Below are positions 1 to 11,244 of a stretch of 64,000 nucleotides of DNA, piece after piece. A model generated the notes under the pieces. The model was not told the DNA's origin. It searched no databases and saw only the letters and a program-made list of their open reading frames with translations. This DNA is from Eublepharis macularius (lineage: Eukaryota > Chordata > Lepidosauria > Squamata > Eublepharidae), in NCBI RefSeq assembly GCF_028583425.1, contig NC_072801.1, forward strand, positions 16,450,001-16,514,000. The letters are read 5' to 3'. Made by a program: the position numbers and the translations under genes. Each line of letters opens with the position of its first letter. Position 1 is the stretch's first letter.

Positions 1-640
1 TATATTATCTGACATCTGCACAAACAGCACATCATGATTCTGACTCTGGTGGGAAGAATGTGCCTGATGGTAGGGGCAGATCTAGGAGAGGGAGAGGGAG
101 GGGGAAGGAATGATTTTGAAAAAACCACAGCAGCTAACAGTTGTAACAGTCTACCTGGAAGTCTCCCCTGCAAGCTCAAACTTCTGTTCTTCAAGCTAAG
201 TGGCTGCAGTGGCAATTCCTCAAGCAGCTTTATGTCTTACTGTTTTCTATTGATTCTGCCAGAGCCTTTAATGTTAAATATGGACCCTTTTCATTACCCC
301 CCAAGAAAGGTTTTTTTTTTAATTCAATCCATCTGATATTTGGCAGTGTAGATGTCCTAGTGGAGGACTGCAACCCCCCTGGTTTTTCCCCCCAGTTCAG
401 ATAGAAAACCAAGAAGGTACAGACCCAAGAAAAGGGGATGGGGGTACTTCCATTGAAATGAATGGGGGGAAATGAAACAATAACAAAAGAAACAATGAAA
501 CAAAGCCCTATGAAACAACTCAAAAGCAATCCCTTTGGGAATTAATAATAAAAATGAACTAAACAAAACAAACTCCCAATTACAAGTCTAGCAGTTACTC
601 TGTCTACTACTTAAAAAACCATCCCTACAGGAAAAATTAC
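1..640. other. No recognised feature
   Basis: AT-rich stretch with short spurious frames on both strands. I see no splice-flanked exon, no repeat family that I know and no RNA gene here. Confidence 0.4.
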
Positions 641-1000
641 ATGGCCAGTTGTGGCCCAGTCTCTAATCTACTTTTTCTGGACAAAGTGATTGAGAGCATA
701 CCAACTCCAGATGTTCCTCGATAACTTTTGCTCTGGACCCTTTTCCGGCCTGGCTATGGGACAGAGACGGCCCTGGTGGCTACACCTTATGACTCGTCTG
801 AATGTAGACAAAGGCCATGTATCTTTGTTATGTATATTGGAATTATCTGCAGCCTTTGATACAGTGTACCATGCTGTCTTGTTGAGGTGTTTGGACTGGA
901 GACAGAAACAGATATGAGGGGGTGTGCTTTGGAGTGGTTCAAATCATTCCTCCTCACACATTGGACTTAAAATGTTTCCCTTAGTCATCATGAGGGTAGG
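641..1000 (+). mobile_element. CR1/L3-type LINE fragment (reverse transcriptase)
   Basis: Translated plus-strand pieces read like the reverse transcriptase of CR1/L3 non-LTR elements: a GTETALVA-like stretch near 755-780, then LSAAFDTVYHAVLL at about 846-885 (the family has LSAAFDTVDH), then a WFKSFL block near 930-950. The matches are spread over more than one frame with stops between them, so this is an old 5'- and 3'-truncated copy. Family assignment is by motif memory only. Confidence 0.7.
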
Positions 1001-1004
1001 ACCA

Positions 1005-1222
1005 ATCTTGTGCCAACTGCGGCTTGAGAATTTCCCTGGAGATATGGGGAAGGTACCTGGGGAATGTGGAGTTTGGGCGGAAGAGAACTCAGCAGAGATG
1101 TGATACCATAAGAGTCTGCCATCTGAAACTGTCACTTCCTCCAGGGGAATGGATCTCTGTAGGCTGGAAATCAGTTGTAATTCTAGAGTGCCAGACCCTG
1201 CCTGGAGACTGGCAAGCCTACT
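1005..1222 (+). mobile_element. Diverged MITE, TAGGGTTGCCAG family (copy 1)
   Basis: Matches, with much divergence, three other copies in the window (41238-41455, 54863-55077, 59542-59761). Shared blocks include a 'tggagtttggg' block, 'cagcagagatgtgatacca', 'ctccaggggaatggatctctgta', and an end reading 'ggagactggcaagcct'. The better copies start TAGGGTYGCCAG and end GGCAACCCTA, so the family is a short non-autonomous DNA transposon. Confidence 0.55.
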
Positions 1223-1385
1223 AGTCATCTTTGTATCAGATATTTTAAAAAGAAACCACTTGCTTTTAGAATGAAATTACAATCTAATAATAACAGGATG
1301 ATTGGGGGGGAAATGAAATTGATTTCCATGTCTTTCCTTCCAGTTCAACAAGAGGCTGGAAATTTGTTTTTAACTGTGCTAACCA

Positions 1386-2290
1386 GCCACGAAGCAGTGG
1401 ACGGCTGTTTTTTTTGGTCCCATTGTGTCAGTGGACATGATCTAGTATTGTATGGTGTATTTTGGGTGGCCCCATGTAAAAATCAAGAGGATCCGTGAGG
1501 ATCCGTGCTTTTGAGCCATGTTTTTGCCCATTGGTGGTGCCACGAAGAGGTGGACAACTGAATTTCTGGGTCCCATTTGTGGCAATGGAAATTATCTAGT
1601 ATTGTATGGTGGATTTTGCATGGCCCCATTTAAAAATCAAGGGGATCCGTGAGGATCCGTGCTTTTTAACCATGTCTTTGCCCCGTGGCGGTGCCACGAA
1701 GGGGTGGACAGCTTAATCTTTGGGTCCCATTTATGGCAATTCTATGGTGGATTTTGGATGATCCCACGTAAAAATCAAGAGGATCCATGAGGATCCGTAC
1801 TTTTGAACGATGTTTTTGCCCTGTGGGAGTGCCACGAAGCGGTGGGTGGCTGAATTTTTGGTCCCATTTGTTGCAATGGACATGATCTAGAATTCTATGG
1901 TGGATTTTGGGTGACCCCATGTAAAAATCAAGAGGATCCGTGAGGATCCGTGCTGGTGAACCACATTTTTGCCCTGTGGCGGTCTCACGAAGCGGTGGAC
2001 GGCTGGTTTTTTTGGTCCAATTTGTGTCAATGGTCATGATCTAGTATTGTATGGTGTGCTTTGGGTGGCCCCATGTAAAAATCAAGAGGATCCATGAGGA
2101 TCCGTGCCTTTTTAGCATGTTTTTGTGCCGTGGTAGTGCCACGAATTGGTGGATACATGATTGTTTTGTTGCTGTTTGTAGACTAGAACATGATATATAA
2201 TATGACAGCCTTTTTGTTTTTTTTTTCAACATAAAAATCATATGAATTTATGAGGATCCGTTTAAAATCATCTGGATCCTGCTTTTACCC
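1386..2290. repeat. Tandem satellite, about 154-bp unit, five to six copies
   Basis: A unit containing 'gccacgaagcggtggac', 'tggcaatggacatgatctag', a 'gtatggtg' block and a doubled BamHI-like block GGATCCGTGAGGATCCGTGC recurs head-to-tail. The doubled block begins near 1487, 1641, 1779, 1932 and 2086, giving spacings of about 154, 138, 153 and 154; the 138 spacing reflects an internal deletion. A decayed last unit reaches about 2290. Open frames crossing it are by-products of the repeat. Confidence 0.85.
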
Positions 2291-2776
2291 ACTCCCGGAG
2301 TGGTGATTTGAGGTAATGGACTACTGACAGAGAGTTTGTCCAAATGTTGTCAGCCCTTGGAATTTTTAGTATGCTGACTTTGAGAAATTGCAGTGTCTTC
2401 ATTAAAATCTACCTCTTAATGCTGCTTAAGGGTGAATTGAGGCAGCAGGCCGAGTCCCCGCAGGGGTGGGGGCTGCTTCTGAGGGTGCCAAAGAGGGCGA
2501 AAAAGAGAGTGGTGGGACCACAATCCCCACTTGCGGTCACCTAAGCAGGAAGGTATTCCAACCTTTAATTTAGCATTAATTTCAGTCCAGTTGTACTTCA
2601 TCTGTACTGCACCTGTCTCCCCCATGGGGGGCGGGGAGCAGCTCACACCCTTCTCCTCTCCTTGTTCCTCCCTCACAATAGCCCCATGAGGCAGGCTAGG
2701 CTGAGTAATGTGGGGTATAAATGAAGCAAATCGACAGCCTGTGGGACAGAGAAAGAAAGAGACTGCCTGGCTTGCT
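2291..2776. other. Gene-free spacer with a possible SINE tail
   Basis: No gene seen. At about 2660-2730 'ctcacaatagccccatgaggcagg...' followed by 'ggtataaatgaa' resembles the core and tail of the tRNA-type SINEs found elsewhere in the window, but it is short and diverged. Confidence 0.35.
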
Positions 2777-2781
2777 GTCCC

Positions 2782-3172
2782 TGTACTGTAACCACAGCTT
2801 AGAAAGCCTCTGTATCTGTGTAGTCAGAACTATGTACTGTCCCTTTAACAATTGGTACTCATGGGAATCGTAGTCCCCCCTCCAACACAGAAGTTTATTG
2901 TAGGTCTTCCTGTTAAAGTGTAGTTTTAGGGTCCCGCTTCCTTTTTCTTTGTTCGGCAACTTACCCCCTCAAGCAAGGATGAAAAGGCTGTCATGAATTC
3001 GCCGCTAGTCTACGAATAAATCTAGACCAATAAAGATGTACCTAGCTTCTGACTGAACCATGTCTTGTTTACTGGCTCCAACTGTAAGTAAGGACTCCCT
3101 TAAAAACTGGGTTGAAAGAGGCGCGTTGAACTACCTGGGAGTCAGTCCCTCCATTCAGCTGCTCTCAGAATA
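2782..3172 (+). repeat. 5' LTR of the BEL/Pao fossil
   Basis: Begins TGTACTGTAACC and ends CAGAATA. It holds AATAAA-type signals near 3015-3035. It matches the copy at 10429-10822 almost throughout. Confidence 0.92.
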
Positions 3173-4073
3173 GTAAATTCATAGCTGTAGCATGTCTTGC
3201 TCCTTCAAAGATCAAAAATTACACGTGTGCATGTTTGCATGAAGACGGGAAAAGACATCAAAATCTTAGCTCGGCTCCCTCTCCTTTTCGTTCCTGCGAA
3301 CTAAGGGACCAAAAAAACTCTCCTTGTCCTGTAAATGCTTCCATCACCTCCGCTGGCTTCTAATGAAACAAGCCATGCTGAGGGAAGACTTCTTCCAGTA
3401 ACTAGAGTTAAATGAGAAAATTTGCCTGCATGCCTTATTCCAAGCAAAGGAAATGTTTTTATGTCTCAGCTTGTCGTTTGTGATTTAAGTGCTTCTTAAC
3501 TTAAAGAGGATGAGAGCCCCGGAGCCGATCAGCTCTCTCCCTCAGCTTTGAAAGTACCTCATGCCTTTGAATTGCAAAACAGCTTTAACCGCTAGCTTAT
3601 TGCTCTAAGAAACTCTGCTTCATGCCAGCCTGCTCTTGTAACCAAGCGCGCCTCCTCCACACCCCCAACTGCAAAGCACGCAAAGGGATTCAAACTCTGA
3701 AAGGCACAGGCGTTTAAAAACCATCTCCTGAATCCAGCCCTAAGCTGGGAAGAGTTGCTACCCGCCACAGCTCCTCCCCACAGCTCCCTGAACTGCAAAG
3801 CTGCCCCGGGGAACCAGAAGAGGCGTCCATCATAAGAAGAGTAGGCACGGCTAAGGAGCACACCCGACCCCTAGTGGTCACTTATAGTACCTACAACTGA
3901 ATTCTCATAAAGCTTACTCGCTGCGCCCCCGGTGGCCAACGTTGGAAGTGCAGCCAACATTTCTGTAAGCTATACAGAAGCCACGTGCTTGCACTACCAC
4001 AACAGTGCCACCGCAACAGCGCCATCCTAGTGGTCTGAAGTAGTACTGCAGCTTCACGCATTTTTTTGCCACA

Positions 4074-6941
4074 ATGGAAACTCCTGTGGGGAATCCGGCA
4101 GGTGAAAGGGATATCACGGATCCAGCCAACACACCCACTACGCCTTCCAATGGCAACAATGAAGCTGAGCCCAAACATCCACCACGGAAAAGAGCACTGC
4201 CACCCAAGATGCGCGATTTGTTATCCGCCAAGAAAGCAGAAAGGCTCAAGGAGTCTGAAAAACATTGGATACGGATACAAGAATGTCTGTGCAAACTGGA
4301 TAAGGTATCTGATGTGGACGATCTGCATGATTTGGGAGGACTTCTGGCAAGCCAGTTCGTGCACTGGAAGACTCATATGGACCGTGTGCGTAGCATCTTG
4401 GATCAGCTGGACACAGATGAAGCATTGGCTGAACAGCAACACCTTCAGGAGGTGAATGACGCAAAGGAAAAGCTCGTTGATGATGCCATGCACAATTGGG
4501 ATAGGTGCATCAAGGAAGAGACGGCAAAACTCCTTAGTTCCACCAGTGGTGAACCCCTTTCTAAAGCCGGTTCTTCCCGGAAGTCCAGCCATCCATCCTC
4601 CACAACTTCATCATCCAAGCACAGTAAATCAGCCTCAAAACGCAGCAGCGGTTCTCGTCGGTCTACTAAGTCCTTGCTCGCCTTGGAGGTAGCCAAAGCA
4701 AAAGCAGAAGCTGCTGCGGCAGCCAAGAGGGCTGAATTTGCCAAGAAGGAAGAAGACCTGATGAAGGAAGCTGCCAACAGGGAAGTTCAGCTACGGGCAC
4801 TCCGAAAAGAAGCAGAAGCAGCAGAGTTACGTGCCAAGGCGAAGGCCCTAGACGATGGCCTCCAGGATTTGCATTCAGATCACAGCCTACCCAAGCTGGA
4901 GGATCTGGATCCAACTCAACGGGTACTGACCAATGTAGACGAACAAAGAGCCTTCACGAAAAGCCTCGCCGCACTAGTGCTTGACCCCATAGCTCCGGAG
5001 TTCAAAGCAGCAGAGCCTACCCAGCCTATGCCTTCCGTGCAAGCCCAGACCTCGCCTGTGCTTGTGGAACCCCTGTATACTCCCCCAGTTCCAGTCATCG
5101 TCCGAACTTTGGCTGCACCTGCGGAGCCTCTGTACACCCCGGATTCAGGCATTCTGCCCTGGGCTCCAGCAGCTATTGCTGTGCCTCGGTTGCCTCAGCC
5201 ATCTGCTCCTGGCAGTCCAGCTTCGCAGCCCACTGCTCTTGTTCTTATGCCTGTGTATGCATCTCGGTGGACAAAGTGGGACCTCGCCGAAAGAGGCATG
5301 CAGAAGTTTTCTGACCGCCCAGAGGACTACTTGCTTTGGAAATCGCAGTTCCGTGACGCTACTAAAGACATGGGATTAAGTGCAGTGGAGGAACTCACAC
5401 TTTTAGCTGCATGGCTGGGACCTGAGTCTGCAGCCCAGGTGGACCGCATTCATGCAGCTAATGTCGCGGATCCTGAAACAGCCTTGCCACAAGCGTGGGA
5501 CCGGCTTGACAAACGTTATGGTGACTCATCAGAGCTTGAGACCTTGCTCATGAGGCGCCTGAATAAGTTTCCCAGGATACCCATCAATGAACCACGTAAA
5601 CTTTGGGACTTGGCCGATCTTCTTACTGAGTTGCAGGCTTTTAAGAAGAACCCAGCACTACCAGGGTTGGCTTGCCTCGATCTGCACTACACGCAGAAGA
5701 GCATCACAGAGAAACTGCCAGGCCCACTTCAAGATAAGTGGGGCGACACGGTGAGCTCCTACAAATGTGCACATCAGGGAGCATACCCTCCTTTCTCGTA
5801 CCTCGTGAGTTTCATTACCTGGCTGGTGGAGACACGTAATGATTCCCAATGTGGATATTCCACGTGCCCCAATGAACCTCGTGATGAGAAGATGCCTTCT
5901 CAGGACACCAGGACCATGTCTTCACGGGATACCAGGCCCAAGCCTCCACGGGATGCCACAGCCAAGACAACTGCTTCAGGGCTAAAGACAGGGGTCTCCA
6001 TGACTCCAGCTGAAGCCACCATGAGTAAACCATCAGCATTGAAGTTGCCAGCACAGCCATCAGCACAGAAGTCGCCAGCGCGACCTACATATTTCTGTCC
6101 ACTCCACATGGATGGACACTCTGCAAATAGGTGCTCACTTTTCAGAAAGCTGCCATTACTAGCGAGGAAGGTTCTGATCTCGGAGTTCAAGATGTGTTCC
6201 CGTTGTTGCCAATCTCGAGAACATGCATCAACTGATTGCAAGACCCACATAAAATGCTACGAGTGCAGCAGTGACACACATTCAACTGCCATGCATGTGG
6301 ATGCCACGCCGACACAGCCAGTTGTGCCTGACGACCCTGCCTCCCAAGGGGAGAAGCCTGTTGCGGTCCACTGCACTCAAGTCTGGGGCATTGGGAACAG
6401 CAACCGGTCCTGCCATCAGATATGTCTCGCCAAAGTCTTTCCTGCTGGCCAACCCGAACAGGCCATCAAGATGTACATCATCCTAGATAGCCACAGTAAC
6501 CAGTCCCTGGTCGACCCAATGTTCTTTGCGCTCTTCAACATACCAGAGGATGAACTGCCATACACCCTCAGAACGTGCGCTGGGGTCCAGCGCACGGCTG
6601 GGAGGAGAGCCGCCGGGTTCCAAATTGAATCTCTCGACGGCAGTATCCAGTTCTCTCTACCTCCACTGTTGGAATGCGACGCCTTGCCAGATGATCGCGA
6701 CCAGATTCCAACACCAGACGTAGCGCTCTACCATCCTCACCTACAACCAATAGCAGATCACCTTCCTGCCCTGGATCCAGATGCACAAATCTTGCTTCTG
6801 CTAGGGATAGACATCTCCGATCTGCTAGTTTGCCATGAGGTGATCGTTGGGCCTCCTGGCACTCCACATGCCCAGAGGTACGACCTAGGATGGGTCGTAG
6901 TGGGGAATGTGTGTGTAGATCGCTTGCAGATGCCAAACTAG
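4074..6941 (+). mobile_element. gag-protease region of the BEL/Pao fossil
   Basis: One frame of about 955 codons. The N-terminal third is charged and alanine-rich, with a long coiled-coil stretch (roughly residues 200-260). The middle (about residues 400-540) resembles the DUF1759 gag domain typical of BEL elements (WKSQFRDAT, then AWDRLDKRYGD). Cysteine/histidine-rich knuckle-like segments follow (about residues 675-745), then an aspartic-protease-like segment of the Pao A17 type near residues 795-890. In this family gag and pol products come from one transcript. Viewed here only as part of a fossil element. Confidence 0.88.
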
Positions 6942-7159
6942 ATGAGCGTCTTCACCACAACCATCATGGATAACAGACGAGCCTCACACTTGAAGCCATG
7001 TCCAGAACACTTCACACTAACCAAAGAGAACTATGACCTTTGAACTACAGTGTTCCAAACAACCAAAGATGACAACATGCTCGCCCCATCGATGGAAGAC
7101 AAGCAATTCCTACAACTAATGGGGAAAAAAACTTCAGCAAGACGACTCCAGAAGTTGGA

Positions 7160-8340
7160 TTGCTCCACTCCCTTTCTGCACACCTAGACAGCAATTGCCT
7201 AACAACTGTGAACAAGCCCTATCTCAACTCAATACCTTGCATAGAACCCTGGGATGAAGGCCCACTTTGTGGAATTTATGGACAAGATGCTGCAGAACTT
7301 GCACCTTCACTGCGAGAGGGAGAGGAATGCTGGTACCTGCCATTCTTCGGGGTATACCATCTCTAAAAGCCCGGCCAGATCAGAGTGGTCTTTGATTCCA
7401 GTGCCCTATTCCAAGGCTTCTCATTGAACAAGGCACTCCTAACTGGACCGGACCTGACCAACAGCCTACTTAGTGTACTCATCCATTTCAGGAAGGAAGC
7501 CGTAGCTGTCATGGCAGACATCCAGCAGATGTTCTACTCCTTCCTTGTCAGAGATGATCACCGCAACTACCTGCGATTCTTATGGTTCAGTGATGAACAG
7601 CATAGCCAGAAGATCACAAAGAATCGAATGAGAGTCCATGTGTTTGGAAATGGACCGTCCCCAGCAATCGCCAACTATGGATTGCATCAAATTGCACGTA
7701 TAGGAGAAGGGAAGTACAGTCTAGATACAAATTGCATCCAACAGCACGAAGGTGTTGGAAGCATTTGCTCCAGAAGACCATGCCAAAGGACTACAGGACC
7801 TAGACTTGGGTGGTGACACCCCCCTTCTCCAACACAGCCTTGGACTGAGTTGGGACTTGAAGAGGGACACCTTCACCTTCCAAGCGCCAGCCCAAGAGAA
7901 CAGTTCACACAACGAGGAGTCCTGTCGGCAGTGAACAGCCTGTTTGATCCCTTGGGGTTTGCTGCACCAGTGACCATCCAAGGAAAACACTTCCTACGCA
8001 CTCTCTCCTTAGGCACCAAAGACTGGGATGAGCCTCTTCCCTCAACCAAAGAAAGGAATGGGAGGCCTGGAGAGGTTTGCTCAACAGCCTGCAAGCCATC
8101 CAGATCCCATGCACCTATGTACCAGTCTCACCTGCCGCCACCTCCTGCAGAGAGCTACACATCTTCTCAGATGCAACAACAAAGGCAATTGCAGCTGTAG
8201 CATATCTGCAGGTTGTTGGCGGGGAGAACCAAGTCCACGTGGGCTTCGTCCTGGGGGAAGCCAAGTTAGCCCCGCTACAGGGACACATGATCCCATGTCT
8301 GGAACTATGCGGTGCTGTGCTTGCTGTGGAAGTTGCAGAG

Positions 8341-8376
<36 letters not shown>

Positions 8377-10216
8377 CCTTACCTTTGATACCACTTTTTA
8401 CACAGATAGCAAAGTAGTACTCGGATACATATACAATCAAAGCCATCAGTTCTATGTGTATGTCAGCACCCAAGTAGAACATATTCGACGATCCACATGC
8501 CCTAACCAGTGGCAACATGTCCCTATGGATCAGAATCCGGCAGACCACGCAACACGGTCTATCCCTGCCTCACAACTGGCTGAGTCCTTCTGGCTGAAAG
8601 GACCTGACTTTCTCCTGCATTTGGACAATCCATTACAACACGAGGAGGAACACTACGAGCTCCTAGACCCAGACCAGGACAAGGAAGTCCAGCCTCAAGT
8701 CACCTACATGAAAGTGGGAATCAAGACCGACTGCCATCTAGAAGCACAGAGATTCGAACGATTCTCCAAATGGATGCCACTTGTTCTAGGGGTGGCACGC
8801 CTCATCCACTTTGCTCGCCACCAGAATACAGAGCCAACCTCGCCAGAAGTACAACGCAGGGCGGAGTTCCTGATTCTCCAGAGCACAACATGAGTTCTAC
8901 GTAGAAAAACTTGAAAACACCAAGAAAGGGTCGCCTATACCCAAGAACAGTCCGCTACTTAAGCTGAACCCCTACCTCGATGATGATGGCTTACATCGGG
9001 TAGGAGGGTGACTGAAGGCAGCTGATGTAGGCCCAACTGTAGCAAACTCTATCATCCTTCCAGCTCGGCATCACATGACTGTCCTCTTAGTGCAACACCA
9101 CCACGAATGGGTCCATCATCAAGGACGTCACTTCACAGAAGGAGCCATCAGAACAGCAGGTCTATGGATAGTGGGAGCAAAAAGATGCATCGCTGCAGTC
9201 CTTCAGACCTGTGTACAATGCTGGAAGCTCAAAGGTCCCCGACAGCAGCACAAGATGGCCGACCTGCCACCAGATCGACTCAGCACTGAGCCCCCTTTCA
9301 CTAATGTTGGACTTGATGTGTTTGGTCCCTGGAATGTAGTGACATGAAAGACCAGGGGAGGACAGGCCAACAGCAAGAGAAAGGCAGTGCTCTTCACATG
9401 TCTGAGCATCCAAGCCGTACATATCGAGGTGATTGAGTCCATGGATGCCTCCAGCTTCATAAATGCCCTCAGAAGATTCCTTGCCATACAGGGACCTGTC
9501 AAGCTACTGAGGTCTTCGTCGGCGCCTGCAAGGAGCTGGGAATCAATGGAAGCACAGATCTTGATCCAACCCTCAGCAGCTACTTGAGTGACCAGAATTG
9601 CAAATGGATCTTCAATCCACCCCGCGCCTCTCATATGGGAGGAGTGTGGGAACGCATGATTGGCATTGCGCGTAGAATATTGGACTCTATGCTGGCAGGA
9701 AAACCTCCTCTCACTCATGAGACCTTAACTACCCTCCTGGCAGAGGTGTCCGCTATCATCAATGCCAGACCTTTAGTTCCAGTGTCCTTTGATCCTGAGA
9801 ACCCTACCATCTTAACACCAGCCACCTTGCTGACACAGAAGACAGGTGCTTGGCCCGCACTCCAAGGAGACTTCATCTCTAAGGATATGTTCAAGCAGCA
9901 ATGGAGGCAAGTTCAACTCCTCGCTAACACCTTTTGGAAGCGATGGAAACAAGAGTACCTTCCAGCTCTACAATGCCGACGCAAGTGGGAGAAGTCAGAA
10001 TCCAACCTACGAGAAGGTGATGTCATCCTCCTGAAAGACAAGGATGCTCCTAGGAACTCGTGGCCCATGGGACTTATAGATGGAGTTCTGCCCGGCGCAG
10101 ACGGGTTGGTCCACAAGATTGACATCTGTGTAGCCAGACACAACAGCCTGAAGATTTTCACCAGACCAGTCACCAAAGTGGTCCTGCTTGTACGGAAGGC
10201 TGATCCTGAAGACTGA
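7160..10216 (+). mobile_element. pol remnant (RT, RNase H, integrase) of the BEL/Pao fossil
   Basis: Reverse transcriptase is recognisable around 7385-7790 ([14 protein letters not shown], then [13 protein letters not shown]). An RNase H-like segment lies around 8110-8560. The integrase zinc-binding and core parts lie around 9060-9800 (HHEWVHHQGRHF, then TCVQCWKLKG). A DUF5641-like C-terminal tail lies near 9850-10200 (DAPRNSWPMGLIDGV). The domain order is that of BEL/Pao. The region is clearly broken, with several interruptions. Confidence 0.88.
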
Positions 10217-10428
10217 AGCTCAAGCTTTGCATGCCGTTGTGTTGCTTATATGTTATATTTAGCCCTTATTTACCTAGTTGTGAAAATTGCGCAGCATACT
10301 GTTACTTATTTTTAGCTATATTTGCTTAGTAGTGAGAATAGTGTAGCATGACGTATATGCTTAGACTTGTTAGGATGCTCCACTAGCTTGCATGTTGGGG
10401 TGGAATCCACAGGATCCCAGGCGGGGAG

Positions 10429-10822
10429 TGTGCTGTAACCATAGCTTGGAAAGCCTCTGTATCTGTGTAGTCAGAACTATGTACTGTCCCTTTAACAATT
10501 GGTACTCATGGGAATTGTAGTCCCCCCTCCAACATAGAAGTATATTGTAGGTCTTCCTGTTAAAGTGCAGTTTTAGGGTCCCTCTTCCTTTTTCTTTGTT
10601 CGGCAACTTACCCCCTCAAGCAAGGATGAAAAGGCTATCATGAATTCACCGCTAGTCTACGAAAAAATCTAGACCAATAAAGATGTACCTAGCTTCTGAC
10701 TGAACCATGTCTTGTTTACTGGCTCCAACTGTAAGTAAGGATTCCTTTAAAATCTGGGTTGAAAGAGGCAGCGCGTTGAACTACCTGGGAGTCAGCCCCT
10801 CCTTTCAGCTGCTCCCAGAATA
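10429..10822 (+). repeat. 3' LTR of the BEL/Pao fossil
   Basis: Begins TGTGCTGTAACC just after a purine tract and ends CAGAATA, followed at once by the second GTCCC duplication. Confidence 0.92.
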
Positions 10823-11085
10823 GTCCCTTTACCAGAGGCCTGAGAGGCAAAGAAGGGACTCTTTCCAGCATACTGCTGGAGCAGCTCAGCACCCGAGCTG
10901 CAACCAGGCAAGGCCACTGCCCAGTCCTTGCTTTTCTGCAGATTCACAAGGTGGCCCCAGGTGAGCCTCAGGCTCAGCCCCCCCCCTCCCCCAGGAGATA
11001 ACAGAGAATAGCATTGGTCTACCTTGCAGGGCTGCTGTAAGCATAACAATGGGGGGAAGAACACCTTAAGTACTATTATTGCAGC

Positions 11086-11244
11086 ACTAAACCAGATCAG
11101 TCTCTCAGTTTTGACACTGAGAGATCCCTGTCTTTTGGTGCTACACCTCTGAAGATGCCAGTCACAGCTGCTGGCGAAACGTCAGGAACTACAATGCCAA
11201 GACCACGGCGATACAGCCCGGAAAATCCACAACTAAACCAGATC
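11086..11244 (+). mobile_element. Short Penelope-like retroposed unit with 13-bp target-site duplication
   Basis: A 133-bp unit (11099-11231) is flanked by a perfect 13-bp direct repeat ACTAAACCAGATC (11086-11098 and 11232-11244). It opens with a perfect 9-bp hairpin (TCTCTCAGT 11101-11109, ACTGAGAGA 11116-11124) and then a hammerhead ribozyme fold. The sequence resembles a repeat common in reptile genomes, and hammerhead motifs are known from the terminal repeats of Penelope-like retroelements; assignment to that group is inference. No reverse transcriptase or GIY-YIG endonuclease is present, so the unit must have been mobilised in trans or be an extreme truncation. Confidence 0.75.
11133..11202 (+). 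ncRNA. Hammerhead ribozyme motif (type I-like, minimal stem III)
   Basis: The conserved core is present: CTGAAGA (11149-11155, fits CUGANGA), stem II GCCAG/CTGGC (11157-11161 with 11171-11175, plus a possible T-G wobble pair), GAAA (11176-11179), and the cleavage triplet GTC (11181-11183, predicted cut after 11183). Stem I is three inner pairs (CCT 11146-11148 with AGG 11184-11186), then an internal loop, then an outer helix (11133-11138 with 11197-11202). Stem III is only A-C/G-T across GAAACGTC, with no room for a hairpin loop, so activity would probably need dimerisation, as proposed for other retroelement hammerheads. Confidence 0.78.

Larger units (their letters stand above)
2782..10822 (+). 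mobile_element. BEL/Pao LTR retrotransposon fossil, full length with both LTRs
   Basis: Two direct repeats of about 391 and 394 bp bound an 8.04-kb unit. The unit is flanked on both sides by the same 5 bp, GTCCC (2777-2781 and 10823-10827), the duplication size expected of BEL/Pao. A purine-rich tract (about 10420-10428) precedes the 3' LTR. Inside, in order: a long gag-protease frame, then reverse transcriptase, RNase H, and integrase remnants, the domain order of the BEL/Pao family. The LTRs differ at roughly 17 of about 390 positions by eye (near 4%), so the insertion is old but not ancient; a date needs a local substitution rate. The element is broken: gag-protease looks open, pol carries several breaks, roughly half a dozen or more. 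Confidence 0.93.

Noticed and set aside
690-917. A host reverse transcriptase-like gene
   Set aside because: The AAFDT motif is in a decayed CR1/L3 LINE fragment with frame breaks.
1666-2037. Minus-strand frame with repeated ILMDPLDFYVGSSKIHH-like blocks
   Set aside because: It is the translation of the ~154-bp satellite; the period, not selection, makes it look like a repeat protein.
1386-2290. CRISPR array
   Set aside because: Units are about 154 bp and similar throughout, with no unique spacers; the genome is a vertebrate's.
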